Positions 34,180 to 44,600 of a DNA stretch of 64,000 nt are shown piece after piece; within the stretch, counting starts at the first letter, position 1; each line of letters opens with the position of its first letter. Below the pieces are notes generated by a model, which was given only the letters and a program-made list of their open reading frames with translations, did no database searches and was not told where the DNA came from. Position numbers and translations under genes: made by a program. This stretch comes from Bog-473 sp963721585 (GTDB lineage: Bacteria; Actinomycetota; Acidimicrobiia; Acidimicrobiales; RAAP-2): contig CAVRJN010000007.1 in NCBI GenBank assembly GCA_963721585.1, positions 1,054,001-1,118,000 of the forward strand, written 5' to 3'.

Positions 34180-35564
34180 GGACGAGTCATCTCCTCCGGG
34201 CGCACCGCGGCATCGAACTCCTCCCCCGTCAGCAGCCCGAGCTCGAGCGCCGCCTCCCGCAGCGTCTTGCGCTCCTTGTGCGCCTTCTTGGCCACCTTCG
34301 CCGCGTTGTCGTAGCCGATGATCGGATTCAGGGCTGTCACCAACATCAGCGAGTTCCGGAGGTGCTGGTCGATCTGCTCGTAGTCGGGCTGCAGCCCCTC
34401 GATGCAGAACTCGCGAAATCCCCGGCAGGCGTCGGCCATCAGCGTGATCGACTGCAGCACGTTGTAGGCGATGACCGGCTTGCACACGTTGAGCTCGAGG
34501 TTGCCCCGGCTGCCGGCGGTCGCCACCGCCATATCGTTCCCGATCACCTGAATGCCGACCATGATCATCGCCTCGCTCTGCGTCGGATTGACCTTGCCCG
34601 GCATGATGGACGAGCCAGGCTCGTTCTCGGGCAGCGCCAGCTCGCCGAGCCCGCTGCGCGGGCCCGAGCCAAGCCAGCGGATGTCGTCGGCGATCTTCAT
34701 GAGCGAGACGGCCAGGGTGCGGAGCGCACCATGGGTGAAGACGAGCGCGTCGTGCGCGGCCAACGCGGCGAACTTGTTGGGCGCGGTGACGAACGGCAGT
34801 CCGGTGGCATCGGCGATCACGCCGGCCACCCTCTCGCCGAACTCGGGATGTGTGTTCAGCCCGGTGCCGACGGCAGTACCCCCGGCGGCCAGCTCGTAGA
34901 GGCCCGGGAGCGTCTGCTCAATTCGCTCGATGTCGGCGGTGAGCTGAGCCACGTAACCGGAGAACTCCTGCCCGAGGGTGAGCGGCACGGCATCCATGAG
35001 GTGGGTCCGCCCGATTTTGGTGATGTCCGCGAATTCCACCGCCCGCGCCTGCAACGCATCGCGCAGCGCGGCCACCGAGCGGAGCAGGCGGAACACGATC
35101 TCCTCGGCCGCCGCGATGTGCATGGCGGTGGGGAACGTGTCGTTCGACGACTGCGACATGTTGACGTGGTCGTTGGGGTGGATGGGCTTCTTGGAACCCA
35201 TGACCCCGCCGCTCAGCTCGATGGCCCGGTTGGAGATGACCTCGTTGGCGTTCATGTTGGTCTGGGTGCCGCTCCCGGTCTGCCAGATGCGCAGCGGGAA
35301 CTGGTCGTCGAGAGAGCCCTTGGCCACTTCACCCGCCGCCTGCTCAATGAGCCCGGCCAGCGTCTCGTCCAGCTTGCCGAGGTCACGGTTGACCGCGGCC
35401 GACGCGGCCTTCAGTATCCCGAAAGCCCTGATGAGCGGCTTGGGCATCGTCTCGATCCCGATGTCGAAGTGATGCAGCGACCGCTGCGTCTGGGCACCCC
35501 AGTAGCGGTCGGCAGGGACATCGATCTCCCCCATGCTGTCGCTTTCAATCCGAGTGTTCGTCAC
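34176..35564 (-). CDS. fumC: Class II fumarate hydratase
   Basis: This 462-residue cytoplasmic TCA-cycle enzyme hydrates fumarate to L-malate. The fumarase/aspartase signature GSSIMPGKVNPTQSEAM lies near residue 317. The N-terminal DRYWGAQTQRSLHHFDIG and SGSGTQTNMNANEVISNRA are class II fumarase landmarks, with HPNDHVNMSQSSND completing the active site. The GTG start at 35564 begins VTNTRIESDSMGEIDVP. It is co-transcribed with the PCD gene. Confidence 0.95.
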   Translation of the reverse strand: MTNTRIESDSMGEIDVPADRYWGAQTQRSLHHFDIGIETMPKPLIRAFGILKAASAAVNRDLGKLDETLAGLIEQAAGEVAKGSLDDQFPLRIWQTGSGTQTNMNANEVISNRAIELSGGVMGSKKPIHPNDHVNMSQSSNDTFPTAMHIAAAEEIVFRLLRSVAALRDALQARAVEFADITKIGRTHLMDAVPLTLGQEFSGYVAQLTADIERIEQTLPGLYELAAGGTAVGTGLNTHPEFGERVAGVIADATGLPFVTAPNKFAALAAHDALVFTHGALRTLAVSLMKIADDIRWLGSGPRSGLGELALPENEPGSSIMPGKVNPTQSEAMIMVGIQVIGNDMAVATAGSRGNLELNVCKPVIAYNVLQSITLMADACRGFREFCIEGLQPDYEQIDQHLRNSLMLVTALNPIIGYDNAAKVAKKAHKERKTLREAALELGLLTGEEFDAAVRPEEMTRP

Positions 35565-35684
35565 AACCGCCAGCTTAGGACGGGTGCCGCAGGCCGACCT
35601 CGAGCGGCACGGTGGCCCGCTCGACGCAGCGTTCCCGACGTCCGGTCGTCCTGGCGTCGGCCGGGCCGCCGGCCCAGGGACCGG

Positions 35685-36377
35685 TCAGCGAGGGGGCTCG
35701 GCGTTGAGGGGCCGGAGGCGTCGCTCCGTACCGGCCCGGCCGTCGAGCAGCCGGATGGCGGCCTCCCGGGTCGGCACGCCCAGCTTGCGCAGAATGGACG
35801 ACACGTGGCTGCGCACCGTGGTCGGCGAGACGAACAGGCGCTCGGAGATCTCCGCCGTGCCGGCTCCCTTGCGCATGAGCTCCAGCACGTCCCACTCACG
35901 CCCGGTGAGCCGGGCCGCCTGGCCGTCGGGCACGGCGACCCTCCGGTGCTCGCGATCACGGAATTCGTCGACCAGGCGGGCGACGAGGGTGCCGGGAAGC
36001 GTGGCCTCGCCGGCCAGCACGCGCTGCAGCTCGCCGCCGATGGTGGCCTCGTCCAACCCCTTGAGCAGATACCCCGACGCGCCGGCCCGCAGCGCGTCGA
36101 AGAGGTCCTCGTCCTGGCGCGAGACGGTGAGCATGACCACCGAGGTGTCCGGGAGAGCCCCGGTGATCTGGGTGGCGGCGGAGATGCCGTTGCCGGGCAT
36201 GTTGATGTCGAGCAGGCAGACATCGGGACGCTCGCGCTTGGCCCCCTCGACAGCGGACGCTGCATCGGCCGCCTCGACACAGACGTGGAAGTCACCGGTC
36301 CGCTCGAGGGCGTCGCGCACCAGGGCACGGGTCCGTGCGTGGTCATCGGCCAGCAGGACAGTGACGGGCGAGTTCAT
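35685..36377 (-). CDS. LuxR/NarL-family response regulator
   Basis: This 230-residue two-component regulator has an N-terminal receiver with the acidic pocket VLLADDHART and phospho-acceptor Asp in VCLLDINMPGNG (about residue 54). The C-terminal LuxR HTH reads LTGREWDVLELMRKGAGTAE then ISERLFVSPTTVRSHVSSIL. ATG 36377 overlaps the histidine kinase stop by 4 bp. It pairs with the adjacent NarL-type kinase; targets are unknown. Confidence 0.93.
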   Translation of the reverse strand: MNSPVTVLLADDHARTRALVRDALERTGDFHVCVEAADAASAVEGAKRERPDVCLLDINMPGNGISAATQITGALPDTSVVMLTVSRQDEDLFDALRAGASGYLLKGLDEATIGGELQRVLAGEATLPGTLVARLVDEFRDREHRRVAVPDGQAARLTGREWDVLELMRKGAGTAEISERLFVSPTTVRSHVSSILRKLGVPTREAAIRLLDGRAGTERRLRPLNAEPPR

Positions 36378-37979
36378 CGGAAGGCCACCGCCACCCGCGT
36401 TCCCTGTTCGGGTACGGAGTCGACGCTCAGCACGGCACCCACCCTGGCCGCCCTCTCCTGCATGCTCAGAAGCCCGAACCCGCCCGCCGCGGGTTGCCGG
36501 TCCGGGTCGAATCCGCAGCCGTCGTCCTCAATGACGAGCCGGAGCTTCCCGCTCCGCTCGAGGCTGACGCGCACGTGCTCCGAGGCGCCGTGATTGGCCG
36601 CGTTGGTGATGGCCTCCCTGACGATGCGGAGCAGGTTCTCGGTGACCTCGCCGGGCACGTGGATGTCGTCGGCCAACTGGAGGTCCCACGCCACACCGAG
36701 GCGGGATCCAAGGTCCTCCACCGTCTGCGAAATGGCGTCGTCGAGTGACTGCGGCTCTCTGACCGAGAGGACCGTGATGGCCCGGCGGGCTTCGTCCAGG
36801 GCCCGGTCGGCGGCACCCGCCAGGTCGCGGGCTTCGCGGGATGTCGCCGCGCCTGCAAGGGCGCCACGGGTCTTGCTGGCGATGAAGGCCAGCTCGTGCG
36901 CCAGTCCGTCGTGCAGCTCGCGGGCGATACGGCGACGTTCCTCCGTCTTCGCCTGTTCCTTCAACTTGCGGTGTGCGGCCCAGTTGGAGAGGGCGAGTTC
37001 GAGGAAATGACCCAAAGCGACGCACCGCTCCACGCACTCGTCCGGAATGGCGGCACCCCGGCTGGCGATCGTGAGCACCCCGTGCAGTTCCCCGTCGGGG
37101 CAGACCGGGACCCAGGCGCCGTGCGTGACGCCCGACGCCTCGAGCAGCGCCCGCACCGTGGGCCCGACGCCGTCGCTGTCGCTGTCGAGTTGGGCCGCGA
37201 CGGGCTGGAGCGACTCCACCGCCTGCTGAAGGACGGGGTGCTCGTGCAACGCGAAGCTCTCCTCGACGATGGCTCCGAGCCGGTCGAACTGGGCGTCGAT
37301 GACCACCATGTCGTCCTCGATCCGCAGGTACGACGCGCTCAGGATCTCCGACCCGGGAGGTGACGCGATGCCCAGGGCGAGCTGCGCGCCGAGCGCCGTG
37401 ATCTGCGGCGGCTCCGACAGACTGGACGAGCTGGCGTGCTGCGGCGTTGAGGGCCTCCTCGTGCCGGAGCATCCGTTCGGTGCGCGCTCTCGACTCTTCG
37501 AGGCGGCCGCGTATGACATGAATGGCGACCGACAACATGGCGGCGATGGCCGCAGTGAGGAACAGCCGGCGCAGCGTCATGGCCCCGAGTTCCGGCGTGG
37601 AGGCGAGCGTCACGGCCAAGATGGCGGCCAGCATGAAGACGACGCTGACCACCGACTCCCACCGCTTGCCGTAGAGGGCGACACCCACGACCGGCATGAA
37701 CAACAGGAGTCCGGTTCCGCTGCCCATGCCGCCCGACGCCAGCATGAGGAGCGACACCGACGACATGTAGAGGGCCGTCCCGACGACGAAGGTCCGCGGC
37801 GGCATGCCGCGGCGGACGACGATGAGCGCCAGGATCACAATCAGCAACGAGCTGCTGGCGACATAGAGACCGGTGTGGGCTGAGCCGGGTGGCCAGGCTG
37901 CGCTCAGTTGCCCCACCACGGCGACGACCGCGAAGGGGAGGTAGCTGGCAAGACGCTCATGCAGGTCGGGATGGGGCAT
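36374..37979 (-). CDS. NarL-type sensor histidine kinase (broken by a frameshift)
   Basis: The N-terminal part has about six membrane helices (for example YLPFAVVAVVGQLSAAW, LYVASSSLLIVILALIVV, VVSVVFMLAAILAVTLAS). The next frame carries a GAF-like region (residues about 190-330 of the joined protein), then HisKA_3 with phospho-acceptor His in RRRIARELHDGLAHELAFI and a HATPase with EDDGCGFD. The frames join near 37420: QLVQ then SLSEPPQITALGAQLALG, consistent with a single extra base. As written the gene would not make a full kinase; sequencing error or recent mutation are both possible. It partners the downstream response regulator. Confidence 0.85.
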
Positions 37980-38226
37980 TTCTCACGGTATCGGCGTAAC
38001 TCCGCCCCGGGCTGAGCGCCTTTTCGCCGTGCACACGTTGCACTGAGCCTCGGGCGCGCCAGCGGCGTGGCGGCTCCGCGCGGGACCTCTGGCGGACCGT
38101 CCGGTGGCGGACCGTACTCCGCGTCCAAATGGCTCATCGTTCCTCAAGACGCCCCGGGGCCCCACCGACCTCCGAATGGATCACGAATACGGACCCGTCG
38201 TCGAGGCGGAGAGAGAGGACGGAATA

Positions 38227-38859
38227 GTGCGGGGCATGAGAGGAAAGATAGGCAGCTGGTCGGCCCGGATGAAGATCGTGTCTGCCGTGTGCGGCTGCCT
38301 GCTGGTGGGCGCCAGCGCCTATGCCGCCACCAACTGGGTCGTGGGACTGAACGCCGGCTCCTCCGGAGAGGGGCAGTCCGCCACCATCGCCAATCTGAGC
38401 ATCACAGCGGTGGCCTCGCCCGCCCCGGGCAACGTGCTGTTCCCGGGCGGGACGGGCGACGTCGTGGTGACCATCGCCAACACGAACCCGTATCCGGTGA
38501 CCATCACGGCGGTGAACCTCCCGACCAGTACCACGCAGGCCGGCGGTTTCACGACGAGCGCTCTGAGCACGGCCCAGACCGGTTGCAGCACCAGCACGAG
38601 CGGCGTCACTTGGAACTTCGCCACGACGACTAGCGGGAGTTCCCACACTCTGCCGGGCGGCGGAGTCACGGTGGGCGCGAGCGGCTCGGCAAACAACCCG
38701 CTAGTGGTCACGCTGACCAATGACGCCCTCATGTCGTCGACCTCGCCGGCGGCGTGCGCCAACACCTACTTCTCCATGCCCGCCTTGACCGGCGTGACGG
38801 CGACCGGTGGCGCAGCAACCTCGACGACGAGCCCGGCAACCAGCGGCTGGACCAGCTAG
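38227..38859 (+). CDS. Secreted surface protein with SipW/TasA-like N-terminus
   Basis: This 210-residue exported protein has a signal peptide (MKIVSAVCGCLLVGASAYA then ATNW). The mature part starts NWVVGLNAGSSGEGQSATIA and forms beta-rich segments (GDVVVTIANTNPYPVTITAV), with many Thr/Ser residues. This resembles SipW-dependent camelysin/TasA-like fibre proteins found in actinobacteria. Two or three cysteines (QTGCSTST, PAACANTY) could form a disulfide. GTG 38227 has GAGAGGA upstream; ATG 38236 is an alternative. A related gene follows 52 bp downstream. A fibre role is inferred. Confidence 0.7.
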   Translation: MRGMRGKIGSWSARMKIVSAVCGCLLVGASAYAATNWVVGLNAGSSGEGQSATIANLSITAVASPAPGNVLFPGGTGDVVVTIANTNPYPVTITAVNLPTSTTQAGGFTTSALSTAQTGCSTSTSGVTWNFATTTSGSSHTLPGGGVTVGASGSANNPLVVTLTNDALMSSTSPAACANTYFSMPALTGVTATGGAATSTTSPATSGWTS

Positions 38860-38910
38860 TCCCTGTTGCGCTGCCGAGGACCCAACGACAGCGGCGAGGA
38901 GAGCCCGTGC

Positions 38911-39349
38911 ATGCGGCGCGGCGCTCTTCTCGCCGCTGTCGGAGTTCTCGCCGCCCTGGGGCTCTTCGTCTCATCGGGGACGGCATGGGCGACGGCCAAC
39001 TGGACGATCGGGTTGAAGAGTGGGGGATCGGGGGAAGCCCACGCACAGGCCCTGCCGGTAGCCCCGACAGCCACATCCGCCTGTGCCGCCCCGACGAGTG
39101 GCAAAAAGGTCACCGTGTCCTGGACCGCCATCACCCACGCAACCGGCTACGCGATCTACCAATCCAGCACGACGGCGACCGGGACCTACACGCTCCAGGC
39201 GACCGTGACCACCACGACATGGACCACCGCCGCGCTCGGCGACAGGCAGCTATTGGTACGAGGTGGTGGCCAACATCGGCACCAACTGGGCCAGCGCCAA
39301 GTCGGCGGCGACCGTGCAGCGAACCATCAGCAGCTCGGCCTGCTCGTAG
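38911..39349 (+). CDS. Secreted fibronectin-III-like protein (broken by a frameshift)
   Basis: A signal peptide (MRRGALLAAVGVLAALGLFV) precedes NWTIGLKSGGSGEAHAQALP, which mirrors the mature N-terminus of the preceding secreted protein. A fibronectin type III-like domain follows: KVTVSWTAITHATGYAIYQS and YTLQATVTTTTWTTAALG. At about 39243 the frame shifts; continuing in the other frame gives TGSYWYEVVANIGTNWASAK and ends SSACS-stop at 39349. Removing one base restores a 145-residue protein. GAGGAGA precedes the start. Probably an extracellular adhesin-like partner of the upstream protein. Confidence 0.68.
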
Positions 39350-39353
39350 ACCA

Positions 39354-41480
39354 CTAGCCGGGTGGGTGGTCGTCCGGGCAGGCCCCGGGTGGATCGTTGA
39401 AGTCCGGGTCCGTCGTCCAGGAGCCTTGTGACCAGTTGGTCGCTGCGGGGGCGAGCCGGAAGACGGCGGTCATGTCCGCCAGCAGGGCGTCGGCATACCG
39501 GGCGCTGCCTTCCGGACAGAGATGGACGTTGTCGAGCTTGCGTACCCGTATCCACTGGATGCTCGGAGCGTGCGGGTCACCTTCGGGAGGGAACCAGGCT
39601 GAGTACTTTCCGTGCAACATGATGGAATCGGCCAGCGGGAAGTACATGACCCGGCCCGGGAACTCCGAGGTCATCTTCTGGGCGATGTCATTCCACGCAA
39701 CGACGCCGGCATGGCGTTCCTTGTTGTAGCTCGCCGTGTCGGCCGGGTTGTCGGCGGCGAGGTCGCCCGATTGGGGGAACTGGGTGAAGACGACGCCCTC
39801 GACGCCGTTGCCCGGCGTCAGCATGGTGGACACGGCCCGGCGGAGCAGGCTCGTGTACTGCACCGGCTGGTGGAGCGCGTTGGGTGTCGTCGGCCCGTAC
39901 TGGTCCCAGCTCCAGGAGGCGACGATGAGCTGCGCCCCGGTCTGGCGGATGAGGTCGGGGATGGAGTTCGGCCAGTCGGTCGCCGTCGTGAGGCCGAACC
40001 CGTCGATGGTCCTGGTGGCGACGGTGGCCTCGCCGGTGGCCTGGAGCGCGGCGGTGATGCCGTAGGAGGCGTCGTGCATGACCGAGTCACCGATGATCAT
40101 CACGCGCAGGGGGTCGGCGGCGGAGGGCGTGGTGGTCAGCCGGATCGGCTGCTGACCCGGGTACCCGCCCGCGCCCGGCACGCCCTGCGCCGAGCCGGTC
40201 GGGGCGAGGTGCGTCGTCCCGACGACGGTGGAGGGATCGGCGACGGCGGGGAAGGTGGCGACGATGATCACCGCTGCCGTGACGACGCCCGCCACCGGCG
40301 CCCACAGGCGCATGCCGCCACGCAGGTTCGCCAGCCGGATCGGCCGCTCGACCAGGTAGTAGCTCGCCGTCGACACGGCCAGTGTCACGACGATCCGGAG
40401 GAAGTTCAGTGGCCAGGTCGACAGGCCCGTCCGGGCGCCGTTCAGATAGACGATCACCGGCCAGTGCCACAGATAGATCCCATAGGAGATGGTACCGACG
40501 AAGTGCAGCGGCCTCCAGGCCAGGCCGCGTGCGAACAACCCGGGCTCAGTGAGGCGGGCGTCCGCCACGACCAGCGCGGCGAGGGCGGCGCAGAGGAGGA
40601 ACCCGCCTTCGAACATGAAGTTGGTCGGCAGGCCGCCCGGCGTGCCCGCGCGCACCCAGAACACTCCGAGGACGACGGCGGCCGCGGGGCCGACCCAATG
40701 GAGGGTCCGACGAGCCGGCGCGTCCGGTTGGCGTCGCGCTGCCGCCAGGAAGGCGACGGTCGCACCGGCCATGAGGTCGAACAGGCGCGTGTCGGTCCCG
40801 TAATAGACGCGCGAGGGATCCACCCCGGGATGGAACAGCGCCGCCATCAGCAACGAGGAGCTCACTCCGAGAACGACGCTCACCGTCACGCCGACTCCTC
40901 GCCAGCCGCGCCGCCCGTACTTGAGCACCACCAGGAGCACCAGCGGCCAGACGAGGTAGAACTGCTCCTCGATCGCCAGCGACCACGTGTGCTGGAGCGG
41001 CGAGGGCGTGGAGAACTGGGCGAAGTAGGACTGGTGGGCGAAAATGAGGTGCCAGTTGTTCACGTAGAGCAGGGTGGCGATGGCGTCGCCCCGAAGGCCC
41101 GAGAGGTCGATGAGGCCGTTGGCGCCAGGGCCGCCCCAGACTGCATTGCAGATGAGGTACAGCGCGAGCGCCACCACGACGAGGAACAGCGCCGGCAGCA
41201 GGCGCCGGGCCCGGCGCCCCCAGAAGGCGACCAGGTTGATCCGGCCGGTGCCCACCCACTCCTCCAGCAAGAGGGTGGTGATGAGGAAGCCCGATAGGAC
41301 GAAGAACAGGTCGACCCCGAGGTAGCCGCCCTTGGCCCACCCGATCTGGAGGTGGTACGCCACCACGCCGATGACCGCCAAGCCACGCAGGCCGTTGAGG
41401 GCGGGGAGATGGCGGCCGGTGACTGCCATGGTGGCCGACGCTGCGTCTGCCCGCTCGTGGACCAGCGTCGTGTCCGTCAC
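39354..41480 (-). CDS. Acyltransferase-3 fused to SGNH hydrolase (OafA/YrhL-like)
   Basis: This 708-residue membrane O-acyltransferase acetylates surface glycans. The N-terminal acyltransferase-3 domain (about 10 helices) has LPALNGLRGLAVIGVVAYHL and GYLGVDLFFVLSGFLITTLL, with HTWSLAIEEQFYLVWPLVLL. The periplasmic SGNH domain from about residue 470 has block I VMIIGDSVMHDAS and the late catalytic pair in LDNVHLCPEGSARYADAL (D-x-x-H). GTG 41480 overlaps the upstream gene stop by 4 bp. The acceptor polymer is unknown. Confidence 0.92.
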   Translation of the reverse strand: MTDTTLVHERADAASATMAVTGRHLPALNGLRGLAVIGVVAYHLQIGWAKGGYLGVDLFFVLSGFLITTLLLEEWVGTGRINLVAFWGRRARRLLPALFLVVVALALYLICNAVWGGPGANGLIDLSGLRGDAIATLLYVNNWHLIFAHQSYFAQFSTPSPLQHTWSLAIEEQFYLVWPLVLLVVLKYGRRGWRGVGVTVSVVLGVSSSLLMAALFHPGVDPSRVYYGTDTRLFDLMAGATVAFLAAARRQPDAPARRTLHWVGPAAAVVLGVFWVRAGTPGGLPTNFMFEGGFLLCAALAALVVADARLTEPGLFARGLAWRPLHFVGTISYGIYLWHWPVIVYLNGARTGLSTWPLNFLRIVVTLAVSTASYYLVERPIRLANLRGGMRLWAPVAGVVTAAVIIVATFPAVADPSTVVGTTHLAPTGSAQGVPGAGGYPGQQPIRLTTTPSAADPLRVMIIGDSVMHDASYGITAALQATGEATVATRTIDGFGLTTATDWPNSIPDLIRQTGAQLIVASWSWDQYGPTTPNALHQPVQYTSLLRRAVSTMLTPGNGVEGVVFTQFPQSGDLAADNPADTASYNKERHAGVVAWNDIAQKMTSEFPGRVMYFPLADSIMLHGKYSAWFPPEGDPHAPSIQWIRVRKLDNVHLCPEGSARYADALLADMTAVFRLAPAATNWSQGSWTTDPDFNDPPGACPDDHPPG

Positions 41481-42010
41481 ACGCGCTCCAGGCGGCAGGC
41501 GGCGTGGCTCCCGGCAACGGGCCGGAGCAGCAGGTCGGCGGTGCCGACCAGGGAGTCCGGCAGTTCGTCGCCGGCCGAGAGGTCGAGGGCGACCAGCGGG
41601 CTCTGCTCCGCTGGCGGCCTGGCTCGGTTGGCCGCCGCCTGCACCGGGAAGTGCGGACCTCCGTGGACCGCCTCAGCCGAGAGCCACAGAGCCCGGCAGA
41701 GGGAGATCGCCTCCGCCAGCGGCTCGGGGAACGGTGGAGCGAAGCACAGGACGCTCCGGCCCCCGCAGACGAGGTCGAGGCAGGTGATGTCACGGGCGAG
41801 CATGGCCGGGTGACGTTCCTGCCGGCCCAACTCGACCCGGGCGCCCAGCAACACCCGTGGGACCACCGGAGCAAGCCCGGCGGCCAGGACAATCGGGTCA
41901 CCCGCGGCACCCGCGCGGAGGAACACGGCAGCCGCACCTTCTGCGCCGGCCCGGATCGCCTCCACCCGCAGCCCGGCTGTATCGTGAGCCCGGAGGAACC
42001 GTCCTTCCAC
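41477..42010 (-). CDS. Short LLM-like (luciferase-fold) domain protein
   Basis: This 177-residue protein is about half the usual LLM length. Segments LARDITCLDLVCGGRSVLCF and LAEAISLCRALWLSAEAVHG match the middle of luciferase-like F420 oxidoreductases (SGGR, EAI..CRAMW). The barrel ends are missing, so it may be a degenerate or non-catalytic form. The acyltransferase gene overlaps its stop (GTGA), suggesting coupling. Function is unknown. Confidence 0.6.
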   Translation of the reverse strand: MEGRFLRAHDTAGLRVEAIRAGAEGAAAVFLRAGAAGDPIVLAAGLAPVVPRVLLGARVELGRQERHPAMLARDITCLDLVCGGRSVLCFAPPFPEPLAEAISLCRALWLSAEAVHGGPHFPVQAAANRARPPAEQSPLVALDLSAGDELPDSLVGTADLLLRPVAGSHAACRLERV

Positions 42011-42057
42011 GGCGAGGCAGGTTAGGGCGCCTCGGGGTCACCGACGGCGTCGGGCGT

Positions 42058-43135
42058 TCACACCCGTTCCCACCATCCTCCGGCGTCGCGGGCCAGACCG
42101 GCCTGGGCCAGGCGCTCCAGGCTGCCGCACAACTCGGCCAGGTCGAGCCCGATCACCCGGACCAGCTCGTCCAGGGGAGAAGGGTCGGCGGTCAGGGCGT
42201 CGTAGACCAGGCGGTCGGCGTCCTCTGCCGGCCCTGGCGAAGGCGGCCGGCGGCCGGCGGCCTTCTGTGGGATGGCCGCGGACGCGCCGGTCAGCGCGAG
42301 GGCGACGAGGATGTCGCCGGCAGAGCACACCGGGAACGCGCCGTCGGCAAGGAGCGCGTTGGTGCCCTCGGACGTGGCGCTGCGGATGGAGCCCGGCACG
42401 GCTCCGACCGGAATGCCCCGGTCGATCGCCGCGTCGACCGTGTGCCGCGAGCCTCCATGGTGGCGGCTCTCGACGACGATCACGACGTCGCTCAACGCGG
42501 CCAGGAGGCGGTTGCGGACCGGGAAGCGCCACTTCTCGGTCGGCACCCCGGCCGGGGACTCGGACACGATGACGCCCGACGACGCCACCCGCTCCCACAG
42601 CCGCTCGTGCCGCCGCGGATAAGGGTGGTCGAGGCCGCCGGCAACGACGCCGATAGGTGGCGCGCCTGCGCCACAGGCGCCCTCGTGCGCAGCCCCGTCG
42701 ATGCCCAGCGCCAGACCCGACACCACGCTGATCCCCGCGGCGGCAAGGTCGGCCCCGAACTGCGCGGCCACGCCGATCCCGTAGCGGGTGGGTGCGCGCG
42801 TCCCGACGAGCGCCACGCGTCGGGGCGTCGCCGAGCACCGCGGGGTCCCCGAGACAGAACAGGAGCGCGGGAGCCTGCGGGTCGTCGGCCAACCGCTCCG
42901 GGTACGACGGCTGCCCGGCGAGGAGCACCTGTATGCCGAGTGAGGTATGCCGTTGCCAGGCGCGGGCGACGTCGCTCTCGGACGCTCTGCCGCCGCGATT
43001 CGCCCGCTCCCAAGCATTGGCCGGCGGTTCCTCCGCCAGCAGCGCGCGCAGGCGGGCGGGTCCCATCGACGGCATGGACGCCAGCGCCACGGCGTACGCC
43101 TCCGCAGGGAGGTCCGACGCATCTCCGGTGTTCAC
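42058..43135 (-). CDS. dprA: DNA-processing protein DprA (broken by a frameshift)
   Basis: DprA loads RecA on incoming single-stranded DNA during transformation. The N-terminal frame reads SMPSMGPARLRALLAEEP and SYPERLADDPQAPALLFCLG. The second frame reads RRVALVGTRAPTRYGIGVAA, VSGLALGIDGAAHEGA (Rossmann core) and WRFPVRNRLLAALSDVVIVV, then a C-terminal winged helix. The frames meet near 42822, so one base is gained or lost. GTG 43135 overlaps the comM stop by 4 bp (GTGA). The comM-dprA order is standard. Confidence 0.85.
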
Positions 43136-44600
43136 CCGACCACCACGGCCCGCCCGGCCCGCAGCGAGAGGGCTTCGGAGGTGTGCGCGAAGGACACGAC
43201 GTCGGCGCCGGCGAGTGCGGCCACAGTGCGGGCGACGCGCGTGACCTTGTGCAGTCCGCGGGCGCTCAAGCCGCCGCGCGCGCAGCTTCGACGCGAGAAG
43301 TGAGGTCGCGTCCGGGGCCAGCTCGAGCTCGCCGACGCGTTCGAGCTCCGCGGCACGAACGCCGGCCACACGCCTGGCCACGCTGGCAGAGGGCTCCCCC
43401 GGCGTTCCCGCGAGGAGCTCGTCGGGGTCCGGGCGACTGAGCGGCACGACCAGATCGAAGCGGTCGAGCAGCGGGGCCGAGATGCGACGCCGGTACCGGG
43501 CGCGGGCGACGGCGCTGCAGGTGCAGGCACCCTCGTAGACGCCCTCCCCGCACGGGCAGGGGTTCATGGCGGCAACCAGGAGGAACGAAGCGGGGAAGGT
43601 CACGGTGCCGCCGGCACGGCTCACCCGGATGACCCCCTCCTCGAGCGGCTGGCGCAGTGCCTCCAATGCGGCCACGGGGAACTCACCGAGTTCGTCGAGG
43701 AACAGGATCGCCGTTGGTGGCCATGCTGACCTCACCGGGCCGGAGCGACCAACTGCCTCCACCGACGAGGGAGACGATGGAGGCCTGGTGGTGCGGGGCG
43801 CGGAACGGTGGCCGCTCCAGCAGCACGCCATCGGGCAGGGCGCAGCCGGCCGACGAGTGGATACGGGTCACCGTGAGGGCCTCGGCCGCCGTGAGAGGCG
43901 GGAGGAGCCCGGCCAGGCGCTCGGCCAGCATCGTCTTGCCCGACCCGGGCGGTCCGATCATGAGGAGGTGGTGACGACCCGCCGCGGCGACCTCGATGGC
44001 CCGCCGGCCGAGGGCCTGGCCCCGCACGTCGGAGAGGTCGGGTGGGTCGGGGGCGCTGTTGTCTCCGGTCGGTGGCGGGGTGCTGGGCCAGCGGGCCTCG
44101 CCGCGAAGCACGCGCACCAGATCGGCCAGCGTGGCCGCGCCGTGGGAGTCCTCACCGCGCACCAGTGCCGCCTCCCGCACGTCGCACAGCGGCACGATGA
44201 GGCCAAGCGGTTCGGCAGTGGCGTCGGCCAGGGCGATCATGCCCGGGACGTGGCGGAGCGAGCCGTTCAGCCCGAGCTCGCCGCAGAAGGCGAAGCCTTC
44301 GGTGCAAGCCGGGCTCAGCTCACCGGCGGCGACGAGGAGGCCGATGGCGATCGGGAGATCGAGGCCCGCGCCGCCCTTGCGCACGCCAGACGGCGCGAGG
44401 TTCACCGTCACCCGGCGCAAGGGCCAGGCCAGGCCGCTGGACAGCACGGCCGCGCGCACCCGGTCGCGCGCCTCGCGCACCGCGGCGTCTGGAAGTCCCA
44501 CGACGGTGAAGCCGGGCAGTCCGTTGGAGACGTGGACCTCGACCGACACTGGGCGTCCGACGGCGCCGCTCAGCGTGGCGGAGGCGACCGAGGCGAGCAC
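43132..44600 (-). CDS. comM: ComM/YifB Mg-chelatase-like AAA protein (two frameshifts)
   Basis: ComM is a hexameric helicase aiding branch migration in natural transformation. Part 1: SNGLPGFTVVGLPDAAVREA, GPPGSGKTMLAERLAGLLPP (Walker A) and FRAPHHQASIVSLVGGGS. Part 2: ILFLDELGEFPVAALEALRQ (Walker B region), VAAMNPCPCG and RRRISAPLLDRFDL. Part 3: LSARGLHKVTRVARTVAALA. Frame breaks are near 43716 and 43272. The frame is open further upstream but similarity begins near GTG 44600; the exact start is uncertain. Two breaks in one gene argue for either decay or poor sequence quality. Confidence 0.82.

Noticed and set aside
34278..36593. 771-codon open frame on the plus strand
   Set aside because: It is antisense to fumC, the response regulator and part of the kinase, which all show clear family motifs. 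Long antisense frames are expected in this GC-rich DNA.
39612..41297. 561-codon plus-strand frame
   Set aside because: It is antisense to the acyltransferase-SGNH gene, with charged low-complexity composition typical of shadow frames.
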